A stretch of DNA of 38,996 bases from an uncultured Treponema sp. (GCA_938045195.1 CALINC010000048.1:1-38996), one strand, 5' to 3'. Counted from the stretch's first letter, positions 14,836 through 23,767 are shown. Made by a program: numbers and translations. The notes: generated from the letters alone by a model not told the origin.

Positions 14836-17514
14836 ATGATGAGTAAATGTATGAGTAAAACAAAGTGGCCTTATATTTGTTTGATATTTATTGTATCGGT
14901 TACCGCTATCTTTGCATGTATGCTGCCGAATATCATAATGGATAATGAATTACGCAATTTTTTTCCTAAAAGCCATAATTCGTACAAAAAATTTAACCGG
15001 CTAACCGAAGAGTTCGGAGATCAATACATAATGGATGTAGTGTTAGAAACTTCGGAAGATTCTATTCTTAATAAAGCGAATTATGAAATCATAAAAAAAA
15101 TTACCGATGCATGTTCCTCTCTTGATAATGTTGTAAACGTAAAATCAATAGCAAATATCGAATTTGTAACTGATGACAACGGTGTCCTTTCTACAGGGAA
15201 ATTAATTGACGAAAATTTTTGCGGAACGGATAAAGAAATCAGGGAAGTTAAACGGAGAATTTTAGAATGGGATACGGCATATATCGGCAACATAATTTCT
15301 TCGGATTTTAAGGGAGTACAAATAGTGCTTACTTTAAATTCTAAAACAACTCCTGATGAAGCGGGGCTGTTATATAATCAAACCGTTGAAATCTTAGAAA
15401 AAAATATTGACGGTTCCGGTTTAATATATCGGATTGCAGGAGACCCTGTACTCGGTGAATATGCAAAACGCTTTATGTATGCGGACTTACGGAATTTAAT
15501 TCCGCTTATTTCTATTGTTGTGTTAATATGCTTATTTTTGTCATTTAAAAATTTTGAAGGGATGCTGCTTCCGTTAATTGCCGTCTTAATAAGCACTATT
15601 TGGACTATCGGCATAATGACGATAGTGCATGAACCGCTTACCATAGTTTCAAGCTGCTTACCCGTTCTTTTAATTGCAGTCGGTTCGGCATACGGTATTC
15701 ATATTATAAATTATTATTATCAGCGTTTGGAAAAAGAACCGTTAATTACAAGTATACGCCGGCATCAAGACTTAATTGTCGAAACCGTTAAAAGTGCAAA
15801 ATCACCGGTACTGCTGGCAGGTATTACGACAATCGCCGGTTTTGTTTCTACAATAACAAGTCCTATTAGACCTTTAAAATCTTTTGCAATTTTCAGTGCA
15901 TTGGGAATTATAATTTCACTTTTTTTGGCTTTTGTTTTTATTCCGTCGATACTTATGTTAAAGCCGTTAAAGTCAATTCAAAAACAACAAAAAAGAATTA
16001 ACTCAATGGCAGAAAAAATGCAGGCAGGTCTTTCTTCATTAGGAATAGTAAAGAATGAAAATTTATTGGATAAAATATATTATTACTTTAACCGCAGACA
16101 GCCTGCTTTTATCGTTATGCTGTTGATAATAATTTCCGTATCAATTTGGGGTATAACCAATTTAAATATTGAGTCCGCTTTTTTAGAATACTTCCCGAAA
16201 CATTCTCAAATTAGAAAAGACGTAACTCATATAGATGAACATTATGTAGGTACTACAGGTTTTAGTTTTGTTGTATCGGGAAAAGAAAAAGGCGATATAT
16301 GTAATCCTGAAATTCTAAAACAAATGGATAACCTTGAAATTTTTTTAAAATCAAAACATCCTGAAATAGGAACTATTTTATCGATTACGGAATTTATTAA
16401 AAGAATGAATCAAGTTATGCATGCAGGTGTCTTTAATGAAGACAATACTAGTGGAAACAATACTGTCGAAAATAAATCTTCCGAAAACATCGATAGTTTT
16501 TTTGATGATGAAGAAATAGAAGAACCGGATGAATATATATCGGAGAAAGCTGACTTATTTGCACAATATAAAAACCGTCAATTAACAAGTGATGAAACCG
16601 TTGAGCTTTTTATCTCGGCTTATGCTTCTGTTACAGACGGTAATTTTACGGTAAAAGAATTTTTAGAGGCTTTAAAAAAAGAACTTAATTATAAAGGTGC
16701 CGCTTATAATGAAATACCCTATGATATTTCAAAGTATCCCGTAAGCGAAAAAGAAGAATTAAAAAATATTATTTCACAATATTTGCTTTTATATTCGGGT
16801 TCTCTCGATGCCCTTTTAGATGAAAATTTAGAGCCGAGAAAATCCAGAATGCAGGTAATTATGCGCTCTCATGATACGGGGAAAATAAAAGAAGTTATAG
16901 ATGATGCCTTGCGTTTTTCCGAAAAACATTTCCCGAAAGAATATACTTTGGAAGCGGCAGGTTTGGGTGAATTGGAAGTTCAAATGACTTCGATGATAAT
17001 ATCAAGCCAAATCACAAGTTTAATATTGGCTGTTACGATAGTCTTTTGTATTCTATCGGTTTTCTACCGCTCTGTTATTGCAGGTTTAATAGGCTCCATA
17101 CCGCTCGGTGTTTCAATTCTTCTTAATTTTGGAATTATGAGTTTAACTGGAATTAATCTTGATATGGTAACAAGTTTGGTTGCAGCCATTGCAATCGGCA
17201 TAGGGATAGATTACACCGTTCATTTTATGAATAACTATTACCATGAAAGAATAAACAACAGTAACTTAACGCAGGTAACTTTAAATACACTCCGTAATTC
17301 AGGAAAAGGTATTGCGGCAAATGCTTTTGCCGTAGGCTGCGGTTTTTTAGTTATGTGTTTTTCAAAATTTGTAGTGCTCAGGTTTGTAGGATTTTTAGTA
17401 GCGGTTGTCATGTTCACCGGCTCTACCGCGGCATTAACGATACTGCCTGTTGTATTAAATATTTTTAAGCCGAAGTTTATGACAAAAAAACATAAATCCG
17501 GTATTGTTTTATAG
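14836..17514 (+). CDS. RND/MMPL-family exporter
   Basis: The 892-aa inner-membrane protein has the duplicated RND plan: a first TM, a periplasmic loop (about 35-215), five clustered TMs including VLLIAVGSAYGIHIINYYYQ, a second lone TM near 430, a second periplasmic loop and a final TM bundle with MVTSLVAAIAIGIGIDYTVH. The last motif carries Asp792, the likely proton-relay acid; the first half has SAYGIH instead. It resembles COG1033 single-chain exporters rather than drug pumps with an adaptor. The second loop has an acidic insert with DSFFDDEEIEE (553-563), also found in the barrel protein of this operon. No Shine-Dalgarno precedes the ATG; 14839 and 14851 are alternative starts. Confidence 0.88.
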   Translation: MMSKCMSKTKWPYICLIFIVSVTAIFACMLPNIIMDNELRNFFPKSHNSYKKFNRLTEEFGDQYIMDVVLETSEDSILNKANYEIIKKITDACSSLDNVVNVKSIANIEFVTDDNGVLSTGKLIDENFCGTDKEIREVKRRILEWDTAYIGNIISSDFKGVQIVLTLNSKTTPDEAGLLYNQTVEILEKNIDGSGLIYRIAGDPVLGEYAKRFMYADLRNLIPLISIVVLICLFLSFKNFEGMLLPLIAVLISTIWTIGIMTIVHEPLTIVSSCLPVLLIAVGSAYGIHIINYYYQRLEKEPLITSIRRHQDLIVETVKSAKSPVLLAGITTIAGFVSTITSPIRPLKSFAIFSALGIIISLFLAFVFIPSILMLKPLKSIQKQQKRINSMAEKMQAGLSSLGIVKNENLLDKIYYYFNRRQPAFIVMLLIIISVSIWGITNLNIESAFLEYFPKHSQIRKDVTHIDEHYVGTTGFSFVVSGKEKGDICNPEILKQMDNLEIFLKSKHPEIGTILSITEFIKRMNQVMHAGVFNEDNTSGNNTVENKSSENIDSFFDDEEIEEPDEYISEKADLFAQYKNRQLTSDETVELFISAYASVTDGNFTVKEFLEALKKELNYKGAAYNEIPYDISKYPVSEKEELKNIISQYLLLYSGSLDALLDENLEPRKSRMQVIMRSHDTGKIKEVIDDALRFSEKHFPKEYTLEAAGLGELEVQMTSMIISSQITSLILAVTIVFCILSVFYRSVIAGLIGSIPLGVSILLNFGIMSLTGINLDMVTSLVAAIAIGIGIDYTVHFMNNYYHERINNSNLTQVTLNTLRNSGKGIAANAFAVGCGFLVMCFSKFVVLRFVGFLVAVVMFTGSTAALTILPVVLNIFKPKFMTKKHKSGIVL

Positions 17515-17522
17515 GGAGATAA

Positions 17523-17667
17523 GATAAACAGTTCGGCAGAAATACTGCCTCACTGTTTATCCGTCGAGTTTGCCTTTCGGCAAACATCGGTTATTGTATG
17601 CAGTTTGTAAACAAACTGCGGGAAAAAACTTTTTTTGGAAACTGATGTTTCCTGCAAAAAGTTTTTT
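17523..17667 (-). repeat. four-hairpin composite repeat, copy E1 (complete, inverse orientation)
   Basis: In plus coordinates the order is M4 (17523-17561; GATAAACAGT/ACTGTTTATC with inner GGCAG/CTGCC), M3 (GTTTGCC/GGCAAAC, 17568-17585), the reversed tail ttattgtat, M2 (17600-17619; GCAGTTTGT/ACAAACTGC) and M1 (17623-17667; AAAAAACTTTTT outer, GGAAAC/GTTTCC inner). Every stem sequence except M3 differs from copies A-C, but the architecture is the same. Confidence 0.9.
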
Positions 17668-17680
17668 TATAAGGAGATGA

Positions 17681-17799
17681 GATAAACAGTTCGGCAGAAA
17701 TACTGCCTCGCTGTTTATCTGTCGACTTTGCCTTGCAGCAAACGTCGGTTATTGTATGCAGTTTTGCTTTCACAAAACTGCGGGAAAAAATGTTTTTTT
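17681..17799 (-). repeat. four-hairpin composite repeat, copy E2 (M4-M3-M2, M1 truncated)
   Basis: M4 is 17681-17719, M3 17724-17746, M2 17758-17781 with GCAGTTTTG/CAAAACTGC: one pair longer in sequence shift than E1 and a new loop, yet fully paired. M1 is cut to an A-run and T-run, ending directly at the ribosome-binding site of the next gene. E1 and E2 are tandem with 13 bases between them. Confidence 0.85.
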
Positions 17800-17811
17800 A
17801 TGGAGGAATGT

Positions 17812-18597
17812 ATGAAAAGAACATTAGTTAAAAAAGCGGTTATGCCGATTTTAATGGCGGCATTTTTTGTAAATTTTATTTTTGCCGAAGACGGAAAAAG
17901 CATTATTCAAAAATCACTTGATGTAAAACGTCCTAAGTTTACACACAGCGCATTATCAATGGTGTTAACGAATGCAAAAGGTGAAAAAGAAGAAAGAAAA
18001 ATTGAAGAGTGGGCAAAAGATCCGGGTGATAAAACCGGAGCTGTTATGATTGTTTTTAAATCTCCTGCAAGATTAAAGGATACAAGATTTTTACAAATTG
18101 TAAACAAAGACCGTGCAAATGATAAGTGGATTTATTTGCCGTCCTTGCGCACCGTCCGCAGAATAGCCGGTGCTGAAGGTTCAAAAGGTTTTGTCGGCAC
18201 CGATGCAACATATAACGACATTGAAACCCGTAAAATTGATCAAGATACTCACACCTTATTGGGTGAAGAAAAAATAAACGGATATGATTGTTGGAAAATA
18301 GAATCGGTTTCGGTTGATCCTAAAGACAGCCAATATTCAAAAAAAATTTCATACATAGATAAAAATACATATATTCCCATTAAAGCTGAAATGTATGATA
18401 AAAAAAATGCTTTGTTAAAAGAATTGGTAATTGAAAAACTTGAGCAAAAGGGCGAGTATTGGATACCAACTAAAGGTTTTTTAAAAAATGTACAGACCAA
18501 TCATACAACATCCGTAGAAATTCTAAAATTGGAAATTGATAAACCGATAGATGATAAAATCTTTACTCAAAATTTCTTAAATACGGGGAGGATGTAA
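17812..18597 (+). CDS. LolA-like outer-membrane lipoprotein-sorting family protein
   Basis: This 261-aa exported protein has a signal peptide (MKRTLVKKAVMPILMAAFFV to FA, cleavage before EDGKS) and a LolA-like fold pattern: DVKRPKFTHSALSMVLTNA, EEWAKDPGDKTGAVMIVFKS, RFLQIVNKDRANDKWIYLPS, LRTVRRIAGAEGSKGFVGTD. It corresponds in type to T. pallidum TP0789. Such proteins likely carry lipid or lipoprotein across the periplasm. GGAGG lies 5 bases before the ATG at 17812; the longer frame from 17728 runs through a hairpin repeat. It lies between the pump and barrel genes, which supports a three-part transport system. Confidence 0.88.
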   Translation: MKRTLVKKAVMPILMAAFFVNFIFAEDGKSIIQKSLDVKRPKFTHSALSMVLTNAKGEKEERKIEEWAKDPGDKTGAVMIVFKSPARLKDTRFLQIVNKDRANDKWIYLPSLRTVRRIAGAEGSKGFVGTDATYNDIETRKIDQDTHTLLGEEKINGYDCWKIESVSVDPKDSQYSKKISYIDKNTYIPIKAEMYDKKNALLKELVIEKLEQKGEYWIPTKGFLKNVQTNHTTSVEILKLEIDKPIDDKIFTQNFLNTGRM

Positions 18598-18605
18598 TTT
18601 GTAAA

Positions 18606-18636
18606 TTGCCGATTGTAAATATATTGCAATCGGCAA
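18606..18636 (+). terminator. intra-operon attenuator-like hairpin
   Basis: A 10-bp perfect stem TTGCCGATTG/CAATCGGCAA with an 11-base loop follows the LolA-like stop and is trailed by CCGCTTTTTAATTT. It could reduce transcription into the barrel gene, matching lower need for that component. Confidence 0.55.
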
Positions 18637-18686
18637 CCGCTTTTTAATTTCTCATATAGGATGACATTAAAAAGGAGTTTTAAATT

Positions 18687-20462
18687 ATGAAATATTCAAC
18701 ACCGGAAAAACTATCCAAAATATATCCGTATCGTATTTGTGCTTTTTGTCTTATAATGGTATATCTGCAAATATTTCCTCTGTATTCCCAAGATTCATTT
18801 TTTGATGATGAAGAAATTGGAGAGACAAGCACTGCTTCCGAAAAATCTTCACCGTTAGAAGCGAGCGGTTTCGGATTACTAAATGTGCGGTTTTGGCCTC
18901 ACAAGGAATTGCAGCAAGTAAATACATCTCCCGTCTTTGGGTTTAATTTAAAATACAGTGCTTCAAAAACCGAACTGGAATCTGACCTGCGCGTGAATAT
19001 GCACACAATTTCGGAATATCCGCTTGATGTTTTAAATGAACTTACTATGCGGGTATATTTAGGCAATTTTGTTTTATCGGCAGGTAAAATGAAAATTGTT
19101 TGGGGTAAGGGAGATATGCTGCATGTTTTAGATGTATTTAATGCAAACGATTTTACCGATTTTACAATACCGTCATATATTGACCGGCGTATCGGAGAAC
19201 CGATGCTTCACTTTGCATATAACGCTCCCATACCTTTACGGCTTGAAGCTGCATGGTCGCCATCTATGACTCCTGACAGGCTTGCACTAAAAGGTCCTTG
19301 GGAACCTGAACAAATAAAAACAATAAAAAAACGGGCTAAAGATGTTTTTCTGAATAAGAATTTTAATGACGATATTTTATATGAAAAACTGAAGGAAAAA
19401 ATTCAGGAGACAATCGAAAATACTTTAACACAATCTATGCCGGCTTCGGGCAAAGTTGATGTAAAACTGCCTAAATTATCAGACTCAGAAATAAATGAAA
19501 TAGCAAATAAGTTTTCCGTTCTTGAACAGTTTATCGTAAAAGCCATGCTTAATGCACTTAACGATAAAACTGTTGAAGTTAATATTACTGAAATTATTAC
19601 GCCGGAAAAAATACAAAAAATTGCTCAAGACGAATCGAAAAGATATACTGATTTTTTGAGAACGGAATTTTCAAATAAATTAAAAGACGCTGCAAATAAA
19701 ATGGACGGTCTTTCGATGGAACCCTTTATGAAAATAGGAATGAATTCTTTTCTTCCCGATATGACTAAAATAAAATACGGACAATACGGACTAAGACTTA
19801 CCGGTTCAGTAAAAAGCGTGGATATGGGGGCGCAATATTATTATGGTCATTATAAAACTCCTTCCGTCGATTTTCAAAAATTACTTACACATGCGGTTAC
19901 TGCAAAAAGCATAAAAAACTGGATTTATTATGATCCGGTGCATATTTTCGGTATTGATTTAGGCACTGCAATTTCTCGGTTTAATTTTAGAACCGAGTTT
20001 GCATATTATATGACGTATGATTTTAAGGGGACTAATCCTGCCGTTCATAATAATAGTATTCAATATGTTTTGGGTTTTGATGTCGATATTCCTTTGAATA
20101 ATATCAATGTAAATATTCAAAATATCGGCTCTTGTATTTTAGGTTTTAAAAATGTAAAACAAAATAATGACAAGAACGGTTTTGATATGGATTGGAATAC
20201 TGCACAAAAATCTACAAACAATAAGATTATTGTAAATATTTCAGATTCATGGCTGAATGATACGCTTACCGATTCAATTACTGTTATTTGGGGAATTGAA
20301 CATAATGATACCGTTATAATGCCGCGTATAAAATACAAAATAAAAGACGAACTTTATGTTGAAGGTATGGCAGCATATATTTACGCAAAAGATAAAAAAA
20401 GCGAATTTTCCGCATGGAAAAATAATCACTTTGTACAGCTGGGCGTTGAATACCGTTTTTAA
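18687..20462 (+). CDS. outer-membrane beta-barrel protein of the pump operon
   Basis: The 591-aa protein has an N-terminal signal (hydrophobic ICAFCLIMVYLQIFPLYS, cleavage near 34-35). The mature part opens with DSFFDDEEIGE, nearly identical to the pump's acidic insert. Amphipathic strands (GFGLLNVRFWP, TMRVYLGNFVLSAGKMKIVW) are interrupted by a helical, lysine-rich insertion (about 210-345, IKTIKKRAKDVFLN onward), then more strands. It ends in VEYRF; a terminal Phe is the usual signal for BAM-dependent assembly. It resembles the barrel partners (DUF1302-like) often found beside RND/LolA-like pairs, but I cannot assign the exact family. AAGGAG is placed about 8 bases before the ATG. Confidence 0.75.
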   Translation: MKYSTPEKLSKIYPYRICAFCLIMVYLQIFPLYSQDSFFDDEEIGETSTASEKSSPLEASGFGLLNVRFWPHKELQQVNTSPVFGFNLKYSASKTELESDLRVNMHTISEYPLDVLNELTMRVYLGNFVLSAGKMKIVWGKGDMLHVLDVFNANDFTDFTIPSYIDRRIGEPMLHFAYNAPIPLRLEAAWSPSMTPDRLALKGPWEPEQIKTIKKRAKDVFLNKNFNDDILYEKLKEKIQETIENTLTQSMPASGKVDVKLPKLSDSEINEIANKFSVLEQFIVKAMLNALNDKTVEVNITEIITPEKIQKIAQDESKRYTDFLRTEFSNKLKDAANKMDGLSMEPFMKIGMNSFLPDMTKIKYGQYGLRLTGSVKSVDMGAQYYYGHYKTPSVDFQKLLTHAVTAKSIKNWIYYDPVHIFGIDLGTAISRFNFRTEFAYYMTYDFKGTNPAVHNNSIQYVLGFDVDIPLNNINVNIQNIGSCILGFKNVKQNNDKNGFDMDWNTAQKSTNNKIIVNISDSWLNDTLTDSITVIWGIEHNDTVIMPRIKYKIKDELYVEGMAAYIYAKDKKSEFSAWKNNHFVQLGVEYRF

Positions 20463-20493
20463 TTGTTATAGGTGCCTCTATACAATTTAAGTT

Positions 20494-21390
20494 TTAACAA
20501 CTGCCGGATTGTTTGACTAAGGCTTTTTCTACTTCATCAATGATAAAACCGGGTGTTGATGCCCCTGCGGTAAGTCCCACTGAATGATACGCATAAATCT
20601 CATTTGGAATCTCGCAAGCATTTTCAATAAGCCATGCAGGTTTTTTTAATTCTAAAGCTGTTTGCAAAAGCCGTTTTGTGTTTGCCGAATTTTTTCCGCC
20701 GATTACCAAAAGTGCTTCCGTTTTATTTGCAAGTTTTTTTAAGGCTTCCTGCCTTTCTGATGCTGCGGGGCATATCGTATTAAGTACAATTAAATTAGGA
20801 AGCCGTTTTTGTAATGCTTCGGCAATTATATCGTATTCGCTTTTTTTTATGGTTGTTTGTGCAATTAAAACAGCACTTCCGGATTTTTCTACAGAAGCGG
20901 GTAGTAAAATATGTTCGGCTTCTTTTGCATTTTGTACAATAACACACTGCGCGCCTTTTTTTGAAAGGACATAACCCATTATACCGATAAGCTCCCCATG
21001 ATTTTTGTCTCCGGCCAAAATTACAAGAAAATCTTTTGCATATTTTTTTGCCCTTTTCTGACTTGAAAGCACACGCGGGCAAGTAGCATCAATTATTTCT
21101 GCTCCTGTTTTTTTTATTTTATCTTTTTCGGCAGGGGAAATTCCATGTGCGCGTATTACTATTTTCGCTCCGGAAAAATTTTCTTCTCCTGAAAATTGTT
21201 CAGGATCAATCGGGGCTATCCCTTTTTGTATAAGTAGAGCGAGAGCTTGTGGATTATGAATCAGCGGTCCAAAAGTGAAGACTTTGCTTTTTCCGCACGA
21301 CGCTCTCCAAACGGCATCTACCGCTTTCCGCACTCCCATACAATATCCTAAAACTTCAGCCCGCTCTACAATCATACATTTTTTTCCCAT
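20494..21390 (-). CDS. ispH: 4-hydroxy-3-methylbut-2-enyl diphosphate reductase
   Basis: IspH makes IPP and DMAPP from HMBPP, the last step of the MEP isoprenoid pathway, using a [4Fe-4S] cluster. The three cluster cysteines are C17 (GYCMGVRKAV), C104 (DATCPRV) and C207 (NTICPAA). Substrate-binding histidines appear in IHNPQ (45), RAHGIS (82) and NHGE (131). TAGASTP near the end is the family signature. Its 298-aa length is normal. It starts 4 bases after the alr stop; the second Met (21375) is a possible start. It ends 31 bases from the convergent barrel gene with no obvious terminator. Confidence 0.95.
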   Translation of the reverse strand: MGKKCMIVERAEVLGYCMGVRKAVDAVWRASCGKSKVFTFGPLIHNPQALALLIQKGIAPIDPEQFSGEENFSGAKIVIRAHGISPAEKDKIKKTGAEIIDATCPRVLSSQKRAKKYAKDFLVILAGDKNHGELIGIMGYVLSKKGAQCVIVQNAKEAEHILLPASVEKSGSAVLIAQTTIKKSEYDIIAEALQKRLPNLIVLNTICPAASERQEALKKLANKTEALLVIGGKNSANTKRLLQTALELKKPAWLIENACEIPNEIYAYHSVGLTAGASTPGFIIDEVEKALVKQSGSC

Positions 21391-21394
21391 TTTT

Positions 21395-22543
21395 CTATTG
21401 AATTGTTTCGTCGATAAAAAGGCGCGGCACTCTTTTGTTTATGCCGCAAGTAAGTTCATACGGAATTGTTCCGGCTATTTGTGCCAATGTACAGGCGGAA
21501 TTATTTTTTATTTTTTCGGAAGAAGCACCGAAAATGCAAACCTCATCCCACCGCTGTACCCACGGCGTCGCGCCTAAATCTATTAAACATTGATCCATAC
21601 AGATTCTGCCGACTATTGGGAAAAATTCTTTGCCTATTCTTACGCAGAGACCCGGTGAGAGAGAACGGATTAAACCGTCGGCATACCCTATCGGAAGTGT
21701 TGCAATATATGTATCGTATTCCGCAGTCCAACGGCGATCATAAGAAACTGTTGTGCCTTTTTCAATTTTCTTAATTAGTACAACTTGCGTTACAAGTTCC
21801 ATAACAGGTTTTAAATCTATCAATGTAGATAGATCGTCGGATGGCGGATAACCGTATGCTAAAATACCCGGCCGCACCATATCAAAATGCGCTTCGGGAT
21901 ATTGCAAAACCGCCCCTGAGTTAGCCGCATGGACTAGCCCCGTATCAAGTCCGGTCTTTTTAATTTCCGAAACGGCTTTTTTAAAAAGTGCAAGCTGTTT
22001 TTTTGTGTAGATAATATTTTCTTCTTTGATGGAATCGGAAACTGCAAAATGCGTACATACTCCTTTTAAGCAGAGCCCCTCAGCACGGTTTATCTGCATT
22101 GCAAGTTTTACCGCTTCAGCCGGTGTACAACCTATGCGCGTCATTCCGGTATCTATTTTAAGATGAACGCCCGCCTTTTTATTTACCATTAGTGCAGCCC
22201 GATTGAGACCGTTTATAAATTCTTCATCAATTACCAAAGGCTGAATATTATAGTTTAACAGTTGGGGAATTTCTCCGGGAACCGGAAGACTCAGTGAAAT
22301 TATCGGTGCTATAATTCCTGCCTCGCGCAGTTCCACAGCTTCCGGTATAGAGGCAACTGCAAGGTACGAAACGCCTGCACGAATGGCTGCGACGGCAACT
22401 CTTACTGCTCCGTGTCCGTAAGCGTCCGCCTTTACGGGCAAACAAATTTGCGTTCTTGTTTTAAGTTTTTTCTTTATTTGTTTAATATTATATTGTAAAT
22501 TATCCAAATGAATGATAGCTCTAGTTGCCCGCATAATCCGCAT
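21395..22543 (-). CDS. alr: alanine racemase
   Basis: Alr converts L- to D-alanine with PLP for peptidoglycan. Lys38 in VKADAYGHG binds PLP, Tyr268 in TTVSYDRRW is the second catalytic base, and RPGILAYGYPP, LPIGYADGL, GRICMDQCLIDL and PYELTCGINKRVPR are standard motifs. The 382-aa length is typical. It starts 5 bases after the stop of the exported-protein gene, with no clear ribosome-binding site, so translation is probably coupled. ATG 22534 is an alternative start. Together with ispH (lipid carrier precursors) this is a cell-wall-supply operon. Confidence 0.95.
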   Translation of the reverse strand: MRIMRATRAIIHLDNLQYNIKQIKKKLKTRTQICLPVKADAYGHGAVRVAVAAIRAGVSYLAVASIPEAVELREAGIIAPIISLSLPVPGEIPQLLNYNIQPLVIDEEFINGLNRAALMVNKKAGVHLKIDTGMTRIGCTPAEAVKLAMQINRAEGLCLKGVCTHFAVSDSIKEENIIYTKKQLALFKKAVSEIKKTGLDTGLVHAANSGAVLQYPEAHFDMVRPGILAYGYPPSDDLSTLIDLKPVMELVTQVVLIKKIEKGTTVSYDRRWTAEYDTYIATLPIGYADGLIRSLSPGLCVRIGKEFFPIVGRICMDQCLIDLGATPWVQRWDEVCIFGASSEKIKNNSACTLAQIAGTIPYELTCGINKRVPRLFIDETIQ

Positions 22544-22548
22544 TCCAT

Positions 22549-23232
22549 TTACTGCATTGTCTTTATGAGTTTATTAAATGCATCTTCTTTTTCTTTTATT
22601 TGTGACGCTGTAAAATATTTTTCCATTTTTTTTAAAATAGTTTTCATAGCAGCTTGTTCTTCTTTAATATTTATTGCAGGTAATGCTTTTGCATTAAGAC
22701 TGATATGAATTGAAGCCGGTTTTTTTGCAGAGTTTTCTTTAAACCTGAAAAATATTCCGTCAATAACTTTTTCCGGTTTTGCCGTTATTTCAAATAATGG
22801 AATTTCAATATTCCTGCAGGTGGTGTCATTACAAACCGTTATATTAAGATTTTTTCCCATTTTTGAAAAATTCCAATGACCGTCAACGGTAATTTGCGGT
22901 TTAAGTTTAAATGATTCATTGATTGCAAGTGTTCCCTGTAGTTCTTGTATATCAAAACAGCGGGTAAAATAAGTTTCTTTTGTTATAGTATTTATTACTT
23001 TCAAATAAATATTTTCTTCTTCAACAAAAAAAGAATGTTCAGTTCCCTCGGTTTTACTTTCGGGGATTCTGTTTATACCGTCATAGCAAAATCCGCATTG
23101 CTTTGAATATTTTACTTTGTTATAAACCGCTTCATATTCAAGCAATAATTTATTTTGTGCGGAACTTTCCGCTGCAACATATATCCCGAAAATAAAAACC
23201 GTACAAATAATAATATTTTTTTTAATATTCAT
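22549..23232 (-). CDS. exported protein of unknown function
   Basis: I do not recognise this 227-aa protein. It starts with a signal peptide (MNIKKNIIICTVFIFGIYVAA, cleavage near ESSAQ). It has two close cysteine pairs, KQCGFCYDG and CNDTTCRN, which could form disulfides in the periplasm, and a charged, helical C-terminus (KEEQAAMKTILKKMEKYF) with coiled-coil character. GAGGA lies 4-5 bases before the ATG. It is first in an operon with alr and ispH. No enzyme motif is seen. Confidence 0.65.
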   Translation of the reverse strand: MNIKKNIIICTVFIFGIYVAAESSAQNKLLLEYEAVYNKVKYSKQCGFCYDGINRIPESKTEGTEHSFFVEEENIYLKVINTITKETYFTRCFDIQELQGTLAINESFKLKPQITVDGHWNFSKMGKNLNITVCNDTTCRNIEIPLFEITAKPEKVIDGIFFRFKENSAKKPASIHISLNAKALPAINIKEEQAAMKTILKKMEKYFTASQIKEKEDAFNKLIKTMQ

Positions 23233-23255
23233 TGTTCCTCTTCCAAATTATTGTA

Positions 23256-23361
23256 GGTAAACCTCTAAAAACTGAAGTTTTTAGAGGTTTACCTTAAGTT
23301 TACTTGCGATGTTTTTTGTAAGTTAATGACAGTCAATGATATGTAAAGACTTACGAAAAAC
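23256..23361. terminator. two hairpins between grdX and the exported-protein gene
   Basis: Directly after grdX (minus strand) a 13-bp stem with one G-T pair (23311-23323 with 23349-23361) carries T- and A-rich ends. It is followed by a perfect 17-bp stem with loop tgaa (23256-23272 with 23277-23293). The first could terminate grdX. The second has no U tract on either strand and may be an operator or RNA element in the leader of the next gene. Confidence 0.5.
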
Positions 23362-23374
23362 TTGTCTTATAAAA

Positions 23375-23767
23375 TTAAATTTTAAGATTGCCCATAAAAA
23401 GCGTAAAATCCAATTCTTGAAAATCGTCTAAAATATCGGCAGGGTAGAGCGGCACTTTACCGCGCTTTACTCGTTCCATTGCCGCTTCCCAAAGCAGCAA
23501 TGATTCCGTATCAAGATTTTCATACTGCTGTAACGCCATACTTCTATATGGGTGTTTATGCAACGGTATATTCCCTGCCATTGCATGATTTAAAAGGTGC
23601 CAATTATTATGAATTAAATCCCGCACTTGAATAAAAACTTCATCACGCGAATTTACAAACTTTAATTCATATTTAAGTTTAAATCCGCCCTTATCGTCAT
23701 TGTAAAAATTTTTAACTTTAGGATTATTAGTTATGATAAGTTTTTTTGCTTGTAAATTCATATTCAT
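23375..23767 (-). CDS. grdX: GrdX-family protein
   Basis: The sequence MNMNLQAKKLIITNNPKVKN, DDVF-free middle with YELKFVNSRDEVFIQVRDLI, and NHAMAGNIPLHKHPYRSM fit GrdX, a small protein of unknown role encoded with glycine reductase genes in Stickland fermenters. I start at ATG 23767 (130 aa) with AAGG 8 bases upstream; a GTG at 23806 lies inside a terminator hairpin. It follows the AGCS symporter gene, as expected if both serve glycine use, but the selenoprotein subunits GrdA/GrdB are not in the window. Confidence 0.75.
   Translation of the reverse strand: MNMNLQAKKLIITNNPKVKNFYNDDKGGFKLKYELKFVNSRDEVFIQVRDLIHNNWHLLNHAMAGNIPLHKHPYRSMALQQYENLDTESLLLWEAAMERVKRGKVPLYPADILDDFQELDFTLFMGNLKI

Noticed and set aside
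17728..17811. Longer N-terminus of the LolA-like protein
   Set aside because: It would translate hairpin repeat E2 and place the signal peptide internally; the ATG at 17812 has GGAGG in the right place.
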